NCBI GenBank assembly: GCA_025358125.1 | Contig: JANYKS010000093.1 | Coordinates: 1-64,000 of the forward strand | Source of the DNA: Actinomycetes bacterium | GTDB lineage: Bacteria > Actinomycetota > Acidimicrobiia > Acidimicrobiales > Ilumatobacteraceae | Direction of reading: 5' to 3' | DNA length: 64,000 bases | Part shown: in pieces, positions 37,617 to 46,251 of the stretch | Layout: each line of letters starts with the position of its first letter | Numbering within the stretch: the first letter of the stretch is position 1 | Notes under the pieces: model-generated | Seen by the model: the letters and a program-made list of their open reading frames with translations, nothing else | Told to the model about the DNA's origin: nothing | Databases searched by the model: none | Translations under genes and position numbers: made by a program

Positions 37617-39445
37617 GTCAGCACACCCAATCGGTCGATTGCGGACTCGATCGCGCTCCATGCCGTCTGGCCGAGGCCGCAGATCGAGGCGTCGCGCATG
37701 ACCTGACCGACCTCTCGGAGCAGGACCATGTCGTGCTCCTGGCGGGGGCCGATGGTCAGTCGTACCAAGGCCTCTTCTTGGCGAACGGTGCCGACCCGGC
37801 ACGGCACGCACTGGCCGCACGATTCGTCGCGGAAGAACGCGGCGATACGGCGCAGGAACACGGCCATGTCGACGGAGTCGTCGAGCACCATCACGACACC
37901 CGAACCGAGCGTCGTGTTGGCAGCACGGGCACCTTCGAGGGTGAGCGGGAAATCGATCTCGTCGGCGCGCACGAACGAACCGGCAGCGCCACCCATCAGG
38001 ACGGCCTTCAGGCTGCGGCCCTTCGGCACGCCACCAGCGAGATCGATCAGTTCGCGCAGCGTGACGCCGAACGGCACCTCGTACACGCCGGCGCGCTCGA
38101 CCGAGCCGGAGACGCAGAAGACCTTCGTTCCCGTGGATCCGGTGGTGCCGATGGAAGCGAATGCCGGCCCGCCGATGAGCATGATCGGCAACACGTTGAC
38201 CAACGTCTCGACGTTGTTGACGACCGTCGGCTTACCGAACAGACCGACCTCGACCGGGAACGGGGGCTTGCTGCGCGGCTCGCCGCGGTAGCCCTCGATC
38301 GAGTTGAAGATGGCCGTCTCCTCACCGCAGATGTAAGCGCCGGCGCCGCGAACGATCTCGATGTCGAACGCGAAGCCGAACCCCATCACGTCGGGGCCGA
38401 GCAGGCCTCGCTCGCGGGCGGCTTGGATCGCGTGCTGCAGGTGCTCGCGTGCACGCGGGTACTCGCCGCGCAGGTAGACGTAGCCGATTTCGCAGCCCGT
38501 CGCGTACGCGCAGATCGTCATCGCCTCGATCACCGAGAACGGATCGCCCTCGATGATGACGCGGTCCTTGAACGTGCCAGGCTCGCTCTCATCTGCGTTA
38601 CAGACGAGATAATGCGTACGTACGGGCTGACCGGCCACCGCTGCCCACTTGCGCCCTGCGGGGAACGCTGCGCCGCCGCGGCCAACGAGGTTGGACTCGG
38701 TGACCTCGCGGATGACATTTGCCGGGCCCATCGCAACCGCCGCGCGTAAAGCCTGATAGCCACCGTGGGCGCGGTAGTCGTCGACCGACAACGGGTCGAC
38801 GACGCCGACGCGTTTGAGCAGCACCAGGTTCGCTGCGGAGTCCGCCGACGCGGCTTGGGGCACGGCTGCGACAACTGCGGCTTGTTCAGCGAGTGCATTC
38901 GGGCCGGTGCGCAGCGCTACGGCAACGTCGTCGGGCGTTGCCGGAGCGATCACGGCTTCGCGCGGCGGATCGCCGGCAACGGTGACGAGCACGGCCGGGC
39001 CGCGCTCGCACAGGCCCAGACACGGACTCGGGTGCCACGACGCCGTGCCGCCGCTCTCGTTGGGGATGCCGCACGTCGCCTCGACGGAATCGAGCAGTGC
39101 ACCGGCGCCGAGGGTCTGGCAGGCGAGGTCGGCGCAGACGTGGACAACGGTCGTAGGCCGTTGCTCGAGCGCGAACATCGCGTAGAAGCTGGCAACGCCG
39201 TAGGCATCGGCGGGCGGTACGTCGAGCCGCCGGCTCAGCTCGCCAAGACCACCAGGGCTGATCCATCCGACGCGGTCCTGCAGTGCATGCAGCGCGCCGA
39301 GGAGTCGCGGCCTCAGGGCGCTCGCGCGATGGGCGCCACCGTGCTCGCGCTCCCACCCCTGCGCAACGACGGAGACACCGAGCACGGCATCGAGCGCCTG
39401 CACCTCGGCAACGGTCGGCTCGGCTTCGGGGAAACGAAGATCCAT
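37613..39445 (-). CDS. NAD-dependent formate dehydrogenase diaphorase subunit (NuoE-NuoF fusion)
   Basis: 610 residues, ATG at 39445, 2 bp after the fdhA stop. Residues 1-160 are NuoE-like: VCADLACQTLGA and CLGLCERGP supply the four Cys of a [2Fe-2S] cluster. The rest is NuoF-like: GRGGAAFPAGRKWA (NADH/FMN site), GAYICGEETAIFNSIEG, and the [4Fe-4S] Cys set SCGQCVPCRVGT with SICGLG. It takes electrons from the Fe-S subunit and reduces NAD. This makes the complex an NAD-linked FDH like those of Methylobacterium or Cupriavidus. Confidence 0.94.
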   Translation of the reverse strand: MDLRFPEAEPTVAEVQALDAVLGVSVVAQGWEREHGGAHRASALRPRLLGALHALQDRVGWISPGGLGELSRRLDVPPADAYGVASFYAMFALEQRPTTVVHVCADLACQTLGAGALLDSVEATCGIPNESGGTASWHPSPCLGLCERGPAVLVTVAGDPPREAVIAPATPDDVAVALRTGPNALAEQAAVVAAVPQAASADSAANLVLLKRVGVVDPLSVDDYRAHGGYQALRAAVAMGPANVIREVTESNLVGRGGAAFPAGRKWAAVAGQPVRTHYLVCNADESEPGTFKDRVIIEGDPFSVIEAMTICAYATGCEIGYVYLRGEYPRAREHLQHAIQAARERGLLGPDVMGFGFAFDIEIVRGAGAYICGEETAIFNSIEGYRGEPRSKPPFPVEVGLFGKPTVVNNVETLVNVLPIMLIGGPAFASIGTTGSTGTKVFCVSGSVERAGVYEVPFGVTLRELIDLAGGVPKGRSLKAVLMGGAAGSFVRADEIDFPLTLEGARAANTTLGSGVVMVLDDSVDMAVFLRRIAAFFRDESCGQCVPCRVGTVRQEEALVRLTIGPRQEHDMVLLREVGQVMRDASICGLGQTAWSAIESAIDRLGVLT

Positions 39446-39447
39446 GG

Positions 39448-41439
39448 TCAGTCGCCCGCTACCGGCACGGCCACATCGACGGCCACATCGACGGCGCCGA
39501 CCGCGCCGACCGCGCCGACCGCGCCGTTCAATTTCTCGATCCGGATCGCGGAGGCTTTGAATTCGGCGGTGCCCGATTTGGGGTCGTTCGCTTCGATGGT
39601 GAGTACGTTGACATCGACCTCGTCGGGAAAGTGGAAGGTCATGAAGGCAAGGCCGGGACGGAGATCGAGATCGAATCGGGCCGGGGCCTCGATCGAACCA
39701 CGGCGAGACGTGATCCGCACCCTCTCGCCCTCCTCGATGCCGAGCCGCATCGCGTCGTCGGGATTGATGTCGAGCGTTTCGCCGTCTCGCATCGGCGATG
39801 CGATAGCCGACGACTGAACACCGGTGTTGTACGAATCGAGCCGGCGCCCAGTGGTGAGCCGGATCGGGAAGTCGTTGCTGAGCAGGTCCACCGGGCCTTC
39901 CCACGCAACGGCGCTGAGCGGTGCGAGCCGGCCTCGGTCTCGCGGATCTTGGGCCCACAGGCGGCCATGCAGGAACGGTGGTTCGAGCGTGTCGTTCGAT
40001 GGGCACGGCCACTGAATGCCGCCGAGGTCGACGAGCCTCGCGTACGACATCCCGGCATGCATCGGCGAGAGCGACCGCAGTTCGTTCCAGATCGACTCGA
40101 CGTCGGGGTAGTGCCACTCGTGGCCCAAGCGGCGGGCGAGTTCGATGAGAATGTCGGTGTCGTCGCGTGTGCCGGCCGGTGCATCGATGGCCTTGCGGCA
40201 GCGCTGCACGCGCCGTTCGCTGTTGGTGACGGTTCCCTCCGACTCGCACCAGGCGGCCGTTGCCGGCAGGACGACGTCGGCGAGTTTGGCGGTCTTGGTG
40301 AGGAATATGTCCTGCACGACCATGTGCTCGAGGCCTTCGAGGATCTGGATTGCGTGGGTGGAGTCGGCCTCTGACTGAGCCGGATTCTCGCCGATGACGT
40401 ACAGCGCGCGCATCTCCTTGCGGTCCATCGCTTCGAACATCTCGGTCAGATGCCAGCCATGGCGGGGCGCAATGGTGCATCCCCACGAGATCTCGAACTT
40501 CTGGCGGGCGTCGTCGTCGAGGAGGTCCTGGAAGCCCGGCAGCTTGTTGGGGATCGCGCCCATGTCGCCACCACCCTGCACGTTGTTCTGTCCGCGCAAC
40601 GGGTTGATGCCGGCGCCGTACCGACCGACATGGCCGCACAGCAGGTTGAGGTTGATCAACGACAGCACGTTGTCGACGCCGTTGTGATGTTCGGTGATGC
40701 CGAGCGTCCAACACATCTGGGCCCGGTCTGCGGTTGCGAAGGCATGGGCGAGTTCGCGGATGGCGTCGGCCGGTACGCCCGTAACTGCCTCGGCCCGTTC
40801 CAGCGTCCACTGCTCGACGGCTGCACGGTACTCGTCGAAACCGGTTGTCGAGCCCTCGACGAAGGCGCGGTTGTGGAGACCGGCGGCGATGATCTCGCGA
40901 CCGATCGCGTGGGCGAGTGCGATGTCGGTGCCGACCTGCAGCCCGAGCCAGCGATCGGCCCAGCGAGCCGATGAGGTGCGCCTCGGGTCGACCACGAACA
41001 GCTTGGCGCCATTGCGGATGCCGGTGAGGATGTGATGGAAGAAGATCGGGTGAGCAACGCGAGCGTTGGAACCCCACAAGACGATGACGTCGGTGTCTTC
41101 GATCTCACGATACGAAGACGTGCCGCCGCCGGCACCGAAGACTGTGGCCAGACCGACCACGCTGGGAGCGTGTCAAGTCCGGTTGCAGGAGTCGATGTTG
41201 TTCGTGCCGAGGACCTGGCGGGCGAATTTCTGGGCGAGGAAGTTCATCTCGTTGGTGGCTTTCGAGCACGAGAAGATGCCGATCCCGTTCTCGCCGTGCT
41301 CGGCGGTTGCCTTGTGAAAGCCGGCCGCGGCGCGGTCGAGTGCCTCATCCCAGGTTGCCGGGCGGAGCACGCCGTTGTCACGGACCAGCGGCTCGGTAAT
41401 TCGGGTCAGGCGGGGAGGAGGTGTTCGGGTCGTTTTCAT
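39448..41439 (-). CDS. formate dehydrogenase catalytic subunit, selenoprotein (Sec at in-frame TGA 41173-41175)
   Basis: Reads through one TGA to give 663 residues with selenocysteine at position 89. Before it: VLGTNNIDSCNRT; after it: HAPSVVGLATVF; together they align with GTNNVDCCARV-Sec-HGPSVAGL of E. coli FdhF, whose Sec binds molybdenum. A SECIS-like hairpin follows at the correct distance. The rest is a bis-MGD molybdopterin domain (WGSNARVAHP, GITEHHNGVDN, GVSGKGVNPLRGQNNVQG-like here reading NPLRGQNNVQGGGDMGA) and a C-terminal MopB-CT domain. A strong ribosome binding site (GGAGGTGA, 41450-41443) precedes the ATG. The N-terminal [4Fe-4S] domain is missing and coded in a separate gene. 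The last 25 residues are VGA/DVAV repeats. Oxidises formate to CO2. Confidence 0.92.
39467..39526 (-). repeat. 12-bp and 9-bp tandem repeats at the fdhA C-terminus
   Basis: Two 12-bp units (ACGGCCACATCG) and four 9-bp units (ACCGCGCCG type) on the + strand code the VGAVGA and DVAVDVAV tail of the formate dehydrogenase subunit. Confidence 0.9.
41144..41160 (-). promoter_or_regulatory. bacterial SECIS element of fdhA
   Basis: In the mRNA, GUGGUC (41160-41155) pairs with GGCCAC (41149-41144), closing the 5-base loop GGUCU (41154-41150). There are 18 bases between the UGA and the loop, the same as in E. coli fdhF, which also has a GGUCU loop. Bacterial SECIS hairpins with a loop GU recruit SelB just after the UGA. 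Confidence 0.85.
41173..41175 (-). other. selenocysteine UGA codon
   Basis: In-frame TGA within fdhA; both sides stay in the same reading phase and encode conserved formate dehydrogenase sequence. See the fdhA and SECIS entries. Confidence 0.92.
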
Positions 41440-41461
41440 ATGTCACCTCCGTTCGACGGAA

Positions 41462-42346
41462 TCAGCGAGCAACTGCGCCCAACATGCGGGCAGCCTCGAG
41501 TGTGTTTTCCAAGAGACAGGCTATGGTCATCGGGCCGGTGCCGCCAGGCATCGGGGTGATTGCTCCTGCGATCGCCTGCACGGTTTCGAAGTCGACGTCG
41601 CCGACGATGCCGGACTCGGTGCGCGACACGCCGACATCGATCACGGTGGCGCCCGGTTTGACGTGCTCGGCCGTGATCAGGCGGGCGATGCCAACGGCGC
41701 CGACGATGATGTCGGCGTCACGGCAGGCCTCGCCGAGGTCCTTGGTGCGTGAGTGGGCGAGGGTGACGGTGGCGTCGATCCCCTTGCGGGCCAGCAGGAC
41801 TGCGAGCGGCAGGCCGACGAGCGACGAGCGGCCGATGACGACGGCCGACTTGCCGGACGTTTCGATTCCGTAGCGCTCGAGCAGACGGAGCACGCCCTTT
41901 GGCGTGCACGGGACGTGACCATCGCGACCACGCATCAGGCGGCCCATGCTCGCTTCGGTCAGACCATCGACGTCCTTGGCGGCCGGCATGAGATCGAGCA
42001 CTGCTTCGGCGTCGAGACCGTCGGGGAGTGGCAACTGGACCAGAATGCCGTGCACGTCCGGGTCGGCGGCAAGGGTGCGAACCGCGTCCTCGACATCGGC
42101 CTGCGTTGCCGCGCCAGCGAGACCGATGTGCTTGGATCTCATCCCGGCCTCTTCGGCCTTTTTGTGCTTGTTGCGGACGTAGATCTGGCTCGGCTTGTCG
42201 TCGCCGACGAGCACGGTTGCCAGGCAGACATGGGGATTGCCGAGCGCTTCGATCTCAGCCCGGAGCCGGGCGACGGTCTCGTCGCGCAAGATATTGCCAT
42301 CCATGATGATGGCCCCACCAGGTGTGCGCCGAGGATCAGATGTCAT
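41462..42346 (-). CDS. folD: methylene-THF dehydrogenase/methenyl-THF cyclohydrolase
   Basis: 294 residues, ATG at 42346 overlapping the fhs stop (TAATG); a second ATG 14 codons in (MDGNIL) is possible. Substrate Lys region YVRNKHKKAEEAGM, GILVQLPLP, DVDGLTE, CTPKGVLRLLE, VVIGRSSLVGLPLA cofactor loop and the C-terminal PMPGGTGPMT are all conserved. It interconverts methylene-, methenyl- and formyl-THF. Second of the enzymes needed to oxidise THF-bound methyl groups. Confidence 0.96.
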   Translation of the reverse strand: MTSDPRRTPGGAIIMDGNILRDETVARLRAEIEALGNPHVCLATVLVGDDKPSQIYVRNKHKKAEEAGMRSKHIGLAGAATQADVEDAVRTLAADPDVHGILVQLPLPDGLDAEAVLDLMPAAKDVDGLTEASMGRLMRGRDGHVPCTPKGVLRLLERYGIETSGKSAVVIGRSSLVGLPLAVLLARKGIDATVTLAHSRTKDLGEACRDADIIVGAVGIARLITAEHVKPGATVIDVGVSRTESGIVGDVDFETVQAIAGAITPMPGGTGPMTIACLLENTLEAARMLGAVAR

Positions 42347-44043
42347 TACGACAGATTGCTGATGACACCGTTGGCGTCGATGTCGATGTGGTGCGCGGCG
42401 GGATCGGCGCCGAGGCCGGGCATCGTGCGCATGTCGCCGCAGATCGGATAGATGAAGCCGGCGCCGACCGAAGCGCGGACCTCGCGCACCGGCAGGGTCC
42501 AACCCGTCGGCGCGCCCTTCAGCGACGCGTCGGACGAGATCGACAGGTGGGTCTTGGCGATGCACACCGGGAGATGGCCGAAGCCGTTCCTTTCGTAGAT
42601 CGCGAGTTGCTTGTTGGCCGTTGCCGAGTACTCGACGCTCGCCGCTCCGTAGATCTTCGTGGCGACCGTTTCGATCTTGGTCTTGAGGCTCGCTTCCGAC
42701 GGATACAGGAGCTGAAAGTTCGATGGCTCGTCGGCAGCTTCGGCTACGGCTTCGGCCAACTCGATCGCGCCCTTGCCGCCCTGGGAGAAGTTCTGGCACA
42801 CGGCCACGCGGGCGCCCATTTCCTCGGCGATCTCGATGATCGCACGGTGCTCGCTGTCGAAGTCGCCGGGGAACCCGTTGATCGCGATGACCGGGGAGAC
42901 GCCGTGGATGCGGATGTTCTCGATCTGCTTGCGGAGGTTTGCGCCTCCGATGTGGACTTCTTCTGGATTTTCGGCAAGGAGGTCGGGGGGCAACGCCTTG
43001 CCGGCGACGATCTTGTGGTTGCCCGAGTGGGCCTTGAGGGCACGGACCGTCGCGACGATGACCGCGGCGTCGGGTACGAGACCCGAGGCGCGGCATTTGA
43101 TGTTGAAGAACCGCTCGGCGCCCATGTCGGCGCCGAAACCGGCCTCGGTGATCAGGTAGTCGCCGCAGCGGATACCGAGCTGATCGGCGATGATGCTCGA
43201 GTTGCCGTGAGCGATGTTGCCGAACGGGCCGGCGTGGACGAGGACCGGGGTGTGCTCCAGCGTCTGCATCAGGTTCGGCTTGAGCGCGTCTCGCATGATC
43301 GCGGCCATCGCGCCGGCGCCCTTCAGGTCTTCGGCGGTGACGGGCTCACCGCCAGGCGTGTAGCCGACGACGATCCGGCCGAGACGTTCGCGCATGTCTT
43401 GGAGCGAGGTGCACAGGGCGAAGATGGCCATGACCTCTGATGCGGCCGTGATGTCGAACCCCGTCTGGCGGGTGACGCCGTCTTCCTTGGTGCCGAGACC
43501 GACGACGATGTTGCGCAGCGCCCGCTCGTTGATGTCGAGCACCCGGCGCCACGTGATGTTGTTCAGATCGAGATTCAGCTCGTTGCCCTGATGGAGGTGA
43601 TTGTCGAGCACCGCCGAGAGCATGTTGTGGGCTGCGGTCACGGCGTGGAAGTCGCCGGTGAGGTGCAGGTTGAGCAGCTCCATCGGGATGACCTGGCTGT
43701 AGCCACCACCGGCTGCGCCGCCCTTGATCCCGAACGTGGGACCCATCGACGGCTGGCGGATGGCAACGACGGCCAACTTACCGATGTGGCGCATCGCCTG
43801 GCCGAGGCCGACGGTGGTCGTGGTCTTGCCCTCGCCGAGTGGCGTGGGGGTGATGGCCGAGACGACGACGTATTTCGCCTTCGGGCGGTCCGACAGCTCC
43901 TCGATCGCGGCGAGTTTGATCTTGGCGAGGCTGTCGCCGTATGGCTCGATCAGGTGCTTTCCGATGCCCATCTGGGCGGCGATATCGGTGAGCGGCTGCA
44001 GCGGCGCCGCCTGCGCGATCTCGAGGTCAGACGGAAAGCCCAT
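42346..44043 (-). CDS. fhs: formate--tetrahydrofolate ligase
   Basis: 565 residues, full family length. The nucleotide loop TPLGEGKTTTTVGLGQA, the GIKGGAAGGGYSQVIPME region and GFGADMGAERFFNIKCR identify Fhs. It interconverts formate + THF + ATP and formyl-THF. In a demethylating pathway it runs backward, releasing formate and making ATP. The start overlaps the metF 3' end by 17 bp and its stop overlaps folD. Confidence 0.97.
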   Translation of the reverse strand: MGFPSDLEIAQAAPLQPLTDIAAQMGIGKHLIEPYGDSLAKIKLAAIEELSDRPKAKYVVVSAITPTPLGEGKTTTTVGLGQAMRHIGKLAVVAIRQPSMGPTFGIKGGAAGGGYSQVIPMELLNLHLTGDFHAVTAAHNMLSAVLDNHLHQGNELNLDLNNITWRRVLDINERALRNIVVGLGTKEDGVTRQTGFDITAASEVMAIFALCTSLQDMRERLGRIVVGYTPGGEPVTAEDLKGAGAMAAIMRDALKPNLMQTLEHTPVLVHAGPFGNIAHGNSSIIADQLGIRCGDYLITEAGFGADMGAERFFNIKCRASGLVPDAAVIVATVRALKAHSGNHKIVAGKALPPDLLAENPEEVHIGGANLRKQIENIRIHGVSPVIAINGFPGDFDSEHRAIIEIAEEMGARVAVCQNFSQGGKGAIELAEAVAEAADEPSNFQLLYPSEASLKTKIETVATKIYGAASVEYSATANKQLAIYERNGFGHLPVCIAKTHLSISSDASLKGAPTGWTLPVREVRASVGAGFIYPICGDMRTMPGLGADPAAHHIDIDANGVISNLS

Positions 44044-45025
44044 GCTGTACTACCCCTCTACTCATGTGGATACCGGCACTTGTGTCGACACCGGCACTTC
44101 TGTCGAGAGCGGTGTTGTCGAGAAACGTGGCGCCCCCACCGACGGCCAACTGCCACGCGACGGTATTGGCAACCTGATTGAACGTGAAGACGTGGAGCGC
44201 CGAGATGTTCAGCGAGTCGAGTTGGCGAGCCATCGGAGCGAGCATGTCCATCGGATCGTAGCCACCGGGCGCTGCAAGCCTGCTGACCACCGCCCGATTC
44301 TTGCGCAGATAGCGAAGCGATGCTCCGACACCGAGCTTGACCCCCATCGTCAACAGCTTGGTCGTGTCGATCACGCCGGGAAGGCCGAGATGTAGTGGGA
44401 GGTGGAGGCCTTCGGCTCGGCACTCGGTGAGCCAGCGGGTGACCGTCTTGGTGTCGAAGCACATCTGGGTCGACACCCAGCCTTTGACGCCGGCATCGAC
44501 GAGCAGCTGCTGCTTGTCCATCAGCGCGACCTGGAGCGCGTCGGTGGGGATCGAGGCATGCCCGTCGGGGTAGCCGCCAAAACCGATCCGGCCGAGGTTG
44601 GCGTTCGAGTCGAGCAGGGCGCGCATCAAGGCGGCCGCGTCGTGGTACGGGCCGTGTGGCTCGGGGGCGTCGCCACCGATGACGAAAACGTCGCGAACGC
44701 CGTGGTCGTTGAGCCACGAGGCGATGCGGGCAACATGATCCGGGCCTTCGACCATCCTCGCCGCGAGGTGGGGGATGACGGTGTGGCCGAGATCGATCAG
44801 CTCGCTCGCGATGTCGAGGGTTGCCTGCAAATCCTTGACCGGCGAAGCGGTGACCGACACGATCGACGAGGCAGGCAGATGCACGAACTGGAGGTGTGCC
44901 TTGGGAGTAGGGATCAGCTCGAGGTGGGCGTGGCCGACAAGATCGATGATCACCGGGTCGATGTCCGCTTCGCGCCCTGTGTCTGCGTCGGTGTGCCGAG
45001 TCTTGGATCTGCTGAAAAGTGCCAT
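44027..45025 (-). CDS. metF: methylenetetrahydrofolate reductase family protein
   Basis: 332 residues from the ATG at 45025; in-frame ATGs at 45064 and 45094 are possible, so the start is uncertain. Features of the FAD barrel: SIVSVTASPVKDLQATLDIA, HLAARMV, VFVIGGDAPEPHGPYHDAAAL (the GGD motif) and IGFGGYPDGHASIP, then a late FVFN-like HVFTFNQVANTVAW. It links methyl-THF and methylene-THF. With the corrinoid methyltransferases making methyl-THF, it would run in the oxidative direction here. The C-terminal tail is coded by 18-bp repeats. Confidence 0.88.
   Translation of the reverse strand: MALFSRSKTRHTDADTGREADIDPVIIDLVGHAHLELIPTPKAHLQFVHLPASSIVSVTASPVKDLQATLDIASELIDLGHTVIPHLAARMVEGPDHVARIASWLNDHGVRDVFVIGGDAPEPHGPYHDAAALMRALLDSNANLGRIGFGGYPDGHASIPTDALQVALMDKQQLLVDAGVKGWVSTQMCFDTKTVTRWLTECRAEGLHLPLHLGLPGVIDTTKLLTMGVKLGVGASLRYLRKNRAVVSRLAAPGGYDPMDMLAPMARQLDSLNISALHVFTFNQVANTVAWQLAVGGGATFLDNTALDRSAGVDTSAGIHMSRGVVQHGLSV
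44060..44113 (-). repeat. 18-bp imperfect tandem repeat at the metF C-terminus
   Basis: Three diverged 18-bp units (44060-44077, 44078-44095, 44096-44113) code a Ser/Gly/Asp-rich tail close to the overlap with fhs. Confidence 0.7.
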
Positions 45026-45097
45026 GTGCGCTTCGGCTCCCGAGGGTCTTGGTCCAGCGTCCATTCCTTGAACGCTCGTGCTGGTTATCACCATACA

Positions 45098-45139
45098 ACA
45101 AAATTCCGCATCGTGGAAGACCCCCGGACCGAATTTTGT
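45098..45139. promoter_or_regulatory. inverted repeat in the metF operon promoter region
   Basis: ACAAAATTC (45098-45106) and GAATTTTGT (45131-45139) are perfect 9-bp arms 24 bp apart, in an A/T-rich patch just upstream of metF. Between them lies ATCGTGG (45110-45116), which is also the half-site of the palindrome before the corrinoid protein gene. On the - strand TATGGT lies next to it as a possible -10. Likely a regulator-binding site. Confidence 0.45.
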
Positions 45140-45157
45140 GCCGGGAGCCGGTTTCGC

Positions 45158-45194
45158 GTCACGGGATAGGGGTCACGGGATAGGGGTCACGGGA
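45158..45194 (+). repeat. 14-bp tandem repeat between metF and the IclR gene
   Basis: Two full copies and a partial copy of GTCACGGGATAGGG (45158-45171, 45172-45185, 45186-45194). Confidence 0.85.
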
Positions 45195-45205
45195 GGAGTC
45201 CCGTG
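45188..45205 (-). terminator. hairpin after the IclR gene
   Basis: CACGGG (45188-45193) and CCCGTG (45200-45205) form a 6-bp stem with a 6-base loop, 13 bp past the IclR stop. Weak terminator candidate; its left arm is the last tandem-repeat copy. Confidence 0.4.
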
Positions 45206-45218
45206 GGAGGAGTTCCGG

Positions 45219-45971
45219 TCAGTCGAGTTTGGTCGCGCTGAGGCGACGGGCGGCTGCGACGACGGCCTCTTGGACCTCGGCCCTGTTGGTCTGCGACGGG
45301 AACCGGTAGCTCGGTCCGTGGCAGTGGATCGCCGCGATCACTTCGCCAGCCCGGTTGAGCACTGGCACAGCGACCGATGTGATGCCGATCTGGAACTCGT
45401 CGACCGCCCATACGAATCCATTGTTGCGGATCGCCGCGAGGCGGGGCTCGATCTGAGCGGCGGTGGTGTTGGTGTGCTCGGTCGACTTCGTCAGATCACC
45501 TGCGAGGTAGGCCGCAATCCGCGCCGGCGGTTGATGCGCGAGGAGAACGAGACCCGACGGCACGACGTGCAGCGGGGTGCGCTCGCCGGTCCAGTCCCGG
45601 ATCTGGACCGCATTGTCGTTCTCGACGTGATCGAGATACAGGACTTCATCACCCTCGAGCACCGCCAGCCCGGCTGTCTCGTGGACCCGGTCGACGAGCT
45701 CGGCGAGAAACGGTCGCGCTCGCCCGATGAGCGTGCTGTCGTTTCCGGCAGCGAGGTTGCTGACCGTCGGACCGATCCGGTAGGTGACCCCGTCGTCTTG
45801 GCGGATGACGGCTTCAAGGTGCTCCAACGTCGACAGCAGCCGCGCAACCGTGCTGACCGGCAGCGCGATCCGTCGGGCGACATCGGTGATGCCGGCCGGC
45901 TCGGTGGCAACGGCGAGCAGCACCGAAAAGGCGCGCTCGATCGATTGAATTCCGGAATTGGCGCTGCCCAT
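45219..45971 (-). CDS. IclR family transcriptional regulator
   Basis: 250 residues. N-terminal winged helix (IQSIERAFSVLLAVATEPAGI, then ARRIALPVSTVARLLSTLE as recognition region) and a C-terminal IclR effector domain with VAVPVLNRAGEVIAAIHCHGP. It stands between the divergent folate operon and the corrinoid methyltransferase operon, so both are natural targets; a methylated amine or a C1 intermediate may be the ligand (inference). The gene itself runs away from the corrinoid operon with a 280-bp shared upstream region. Confidence 0.92.
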   Translation of the reverse strand: MGSANSGIQSIERAFSVLLAVATEPAGITDVARRIALPVSTVARLLSTLEHLEAVIRQDDGVTYRIGPTVSNLAAGNDSTLIGRARPFLAELVDRVHETAGLAVLEGDEVLYLDHVENDNAVQIRDWTGERTPLHVVPSGLVLLAHQPPARIAAYLAGDLTKSTEHTNTTAAQIEPRLAAIRNNGFVWAVDEFQIGITSVAVPVLNRAGEVIAAIHCHGPSYRFPSQTNRAEVQEAVVAAARRLSATKLD

Positions 45972-46180
45972 ATCGTCAATCTAACCCGACGGGTAGCGGG
46001 GCCCGGTCTGGTGAGACGATCAGTCGGGAGGTGGCGCCAGCGGTGGGACCGGCGACGGCGTGTCGGGTTCGTGGCATGACTCAAACCCCTTTCGGTGTCT
46101 CGTGCTGCGTGACCAATGGCTGGGTCGCTGGTCGGGATGAGTGGTGTCGATCCAGAAATCGGGCAGAATGGCGACGCCGA

Positions 46181-46222
46181 TTGACCTGCCTTACCACGAT
46201 ATAGTATCTTCTCGTATCGTGG
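46181..46222 (+). promoter_or_regulatory. promoter and overlapping palindromic operator before the corrinoid operon
   Basis: TTGACC (46181-46186) and TATCTT (46205-46210) are 18 bp apart and form a good sigma-70-type promoter. A perfect 8-bp inverted repeat, CCACGATA (46194-46201) and TATCGTGG (46215-46222), brackets the -10 element, as expected for a repressor site. The half-site ATCGTGG recurs upstream of metF. The remaining part of the 280-bp intergenic stretch (45972-46180) shows no gene and no cobalamin riboswitch that I can recognise. Confidence 0.6.
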
Positions 46223-46251
46223 ATCACGCGGACACCTGAAGGAGCACTTCC

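Noticed and set aside
37821-41077. Large - strand frame that extends the NuoE-NuoF protein upstream to 41077.
   Set aside because: Upstream of 39445 it is the shadow of fdhA; the NuoE domain begins at the ATG at 39445.
41161-41180. Reading the TGA at 41173 as a genuine stop, giving an 88-residue protein and a separate 570-residue protein.
   Set aside because: Both parts are in the same phase, the flanking residues match the FdhF selenocysteine site, a SECIS hairpin lies at the exact distance, and the second part has no ribosome binding site of its own.
45972-46251. Cobalamin riboswitch before the corrinoid protein gene.
   Set aside because: I cannot find a B12-box-like core or the needed helices; the promoter and operator fill the end of this region.
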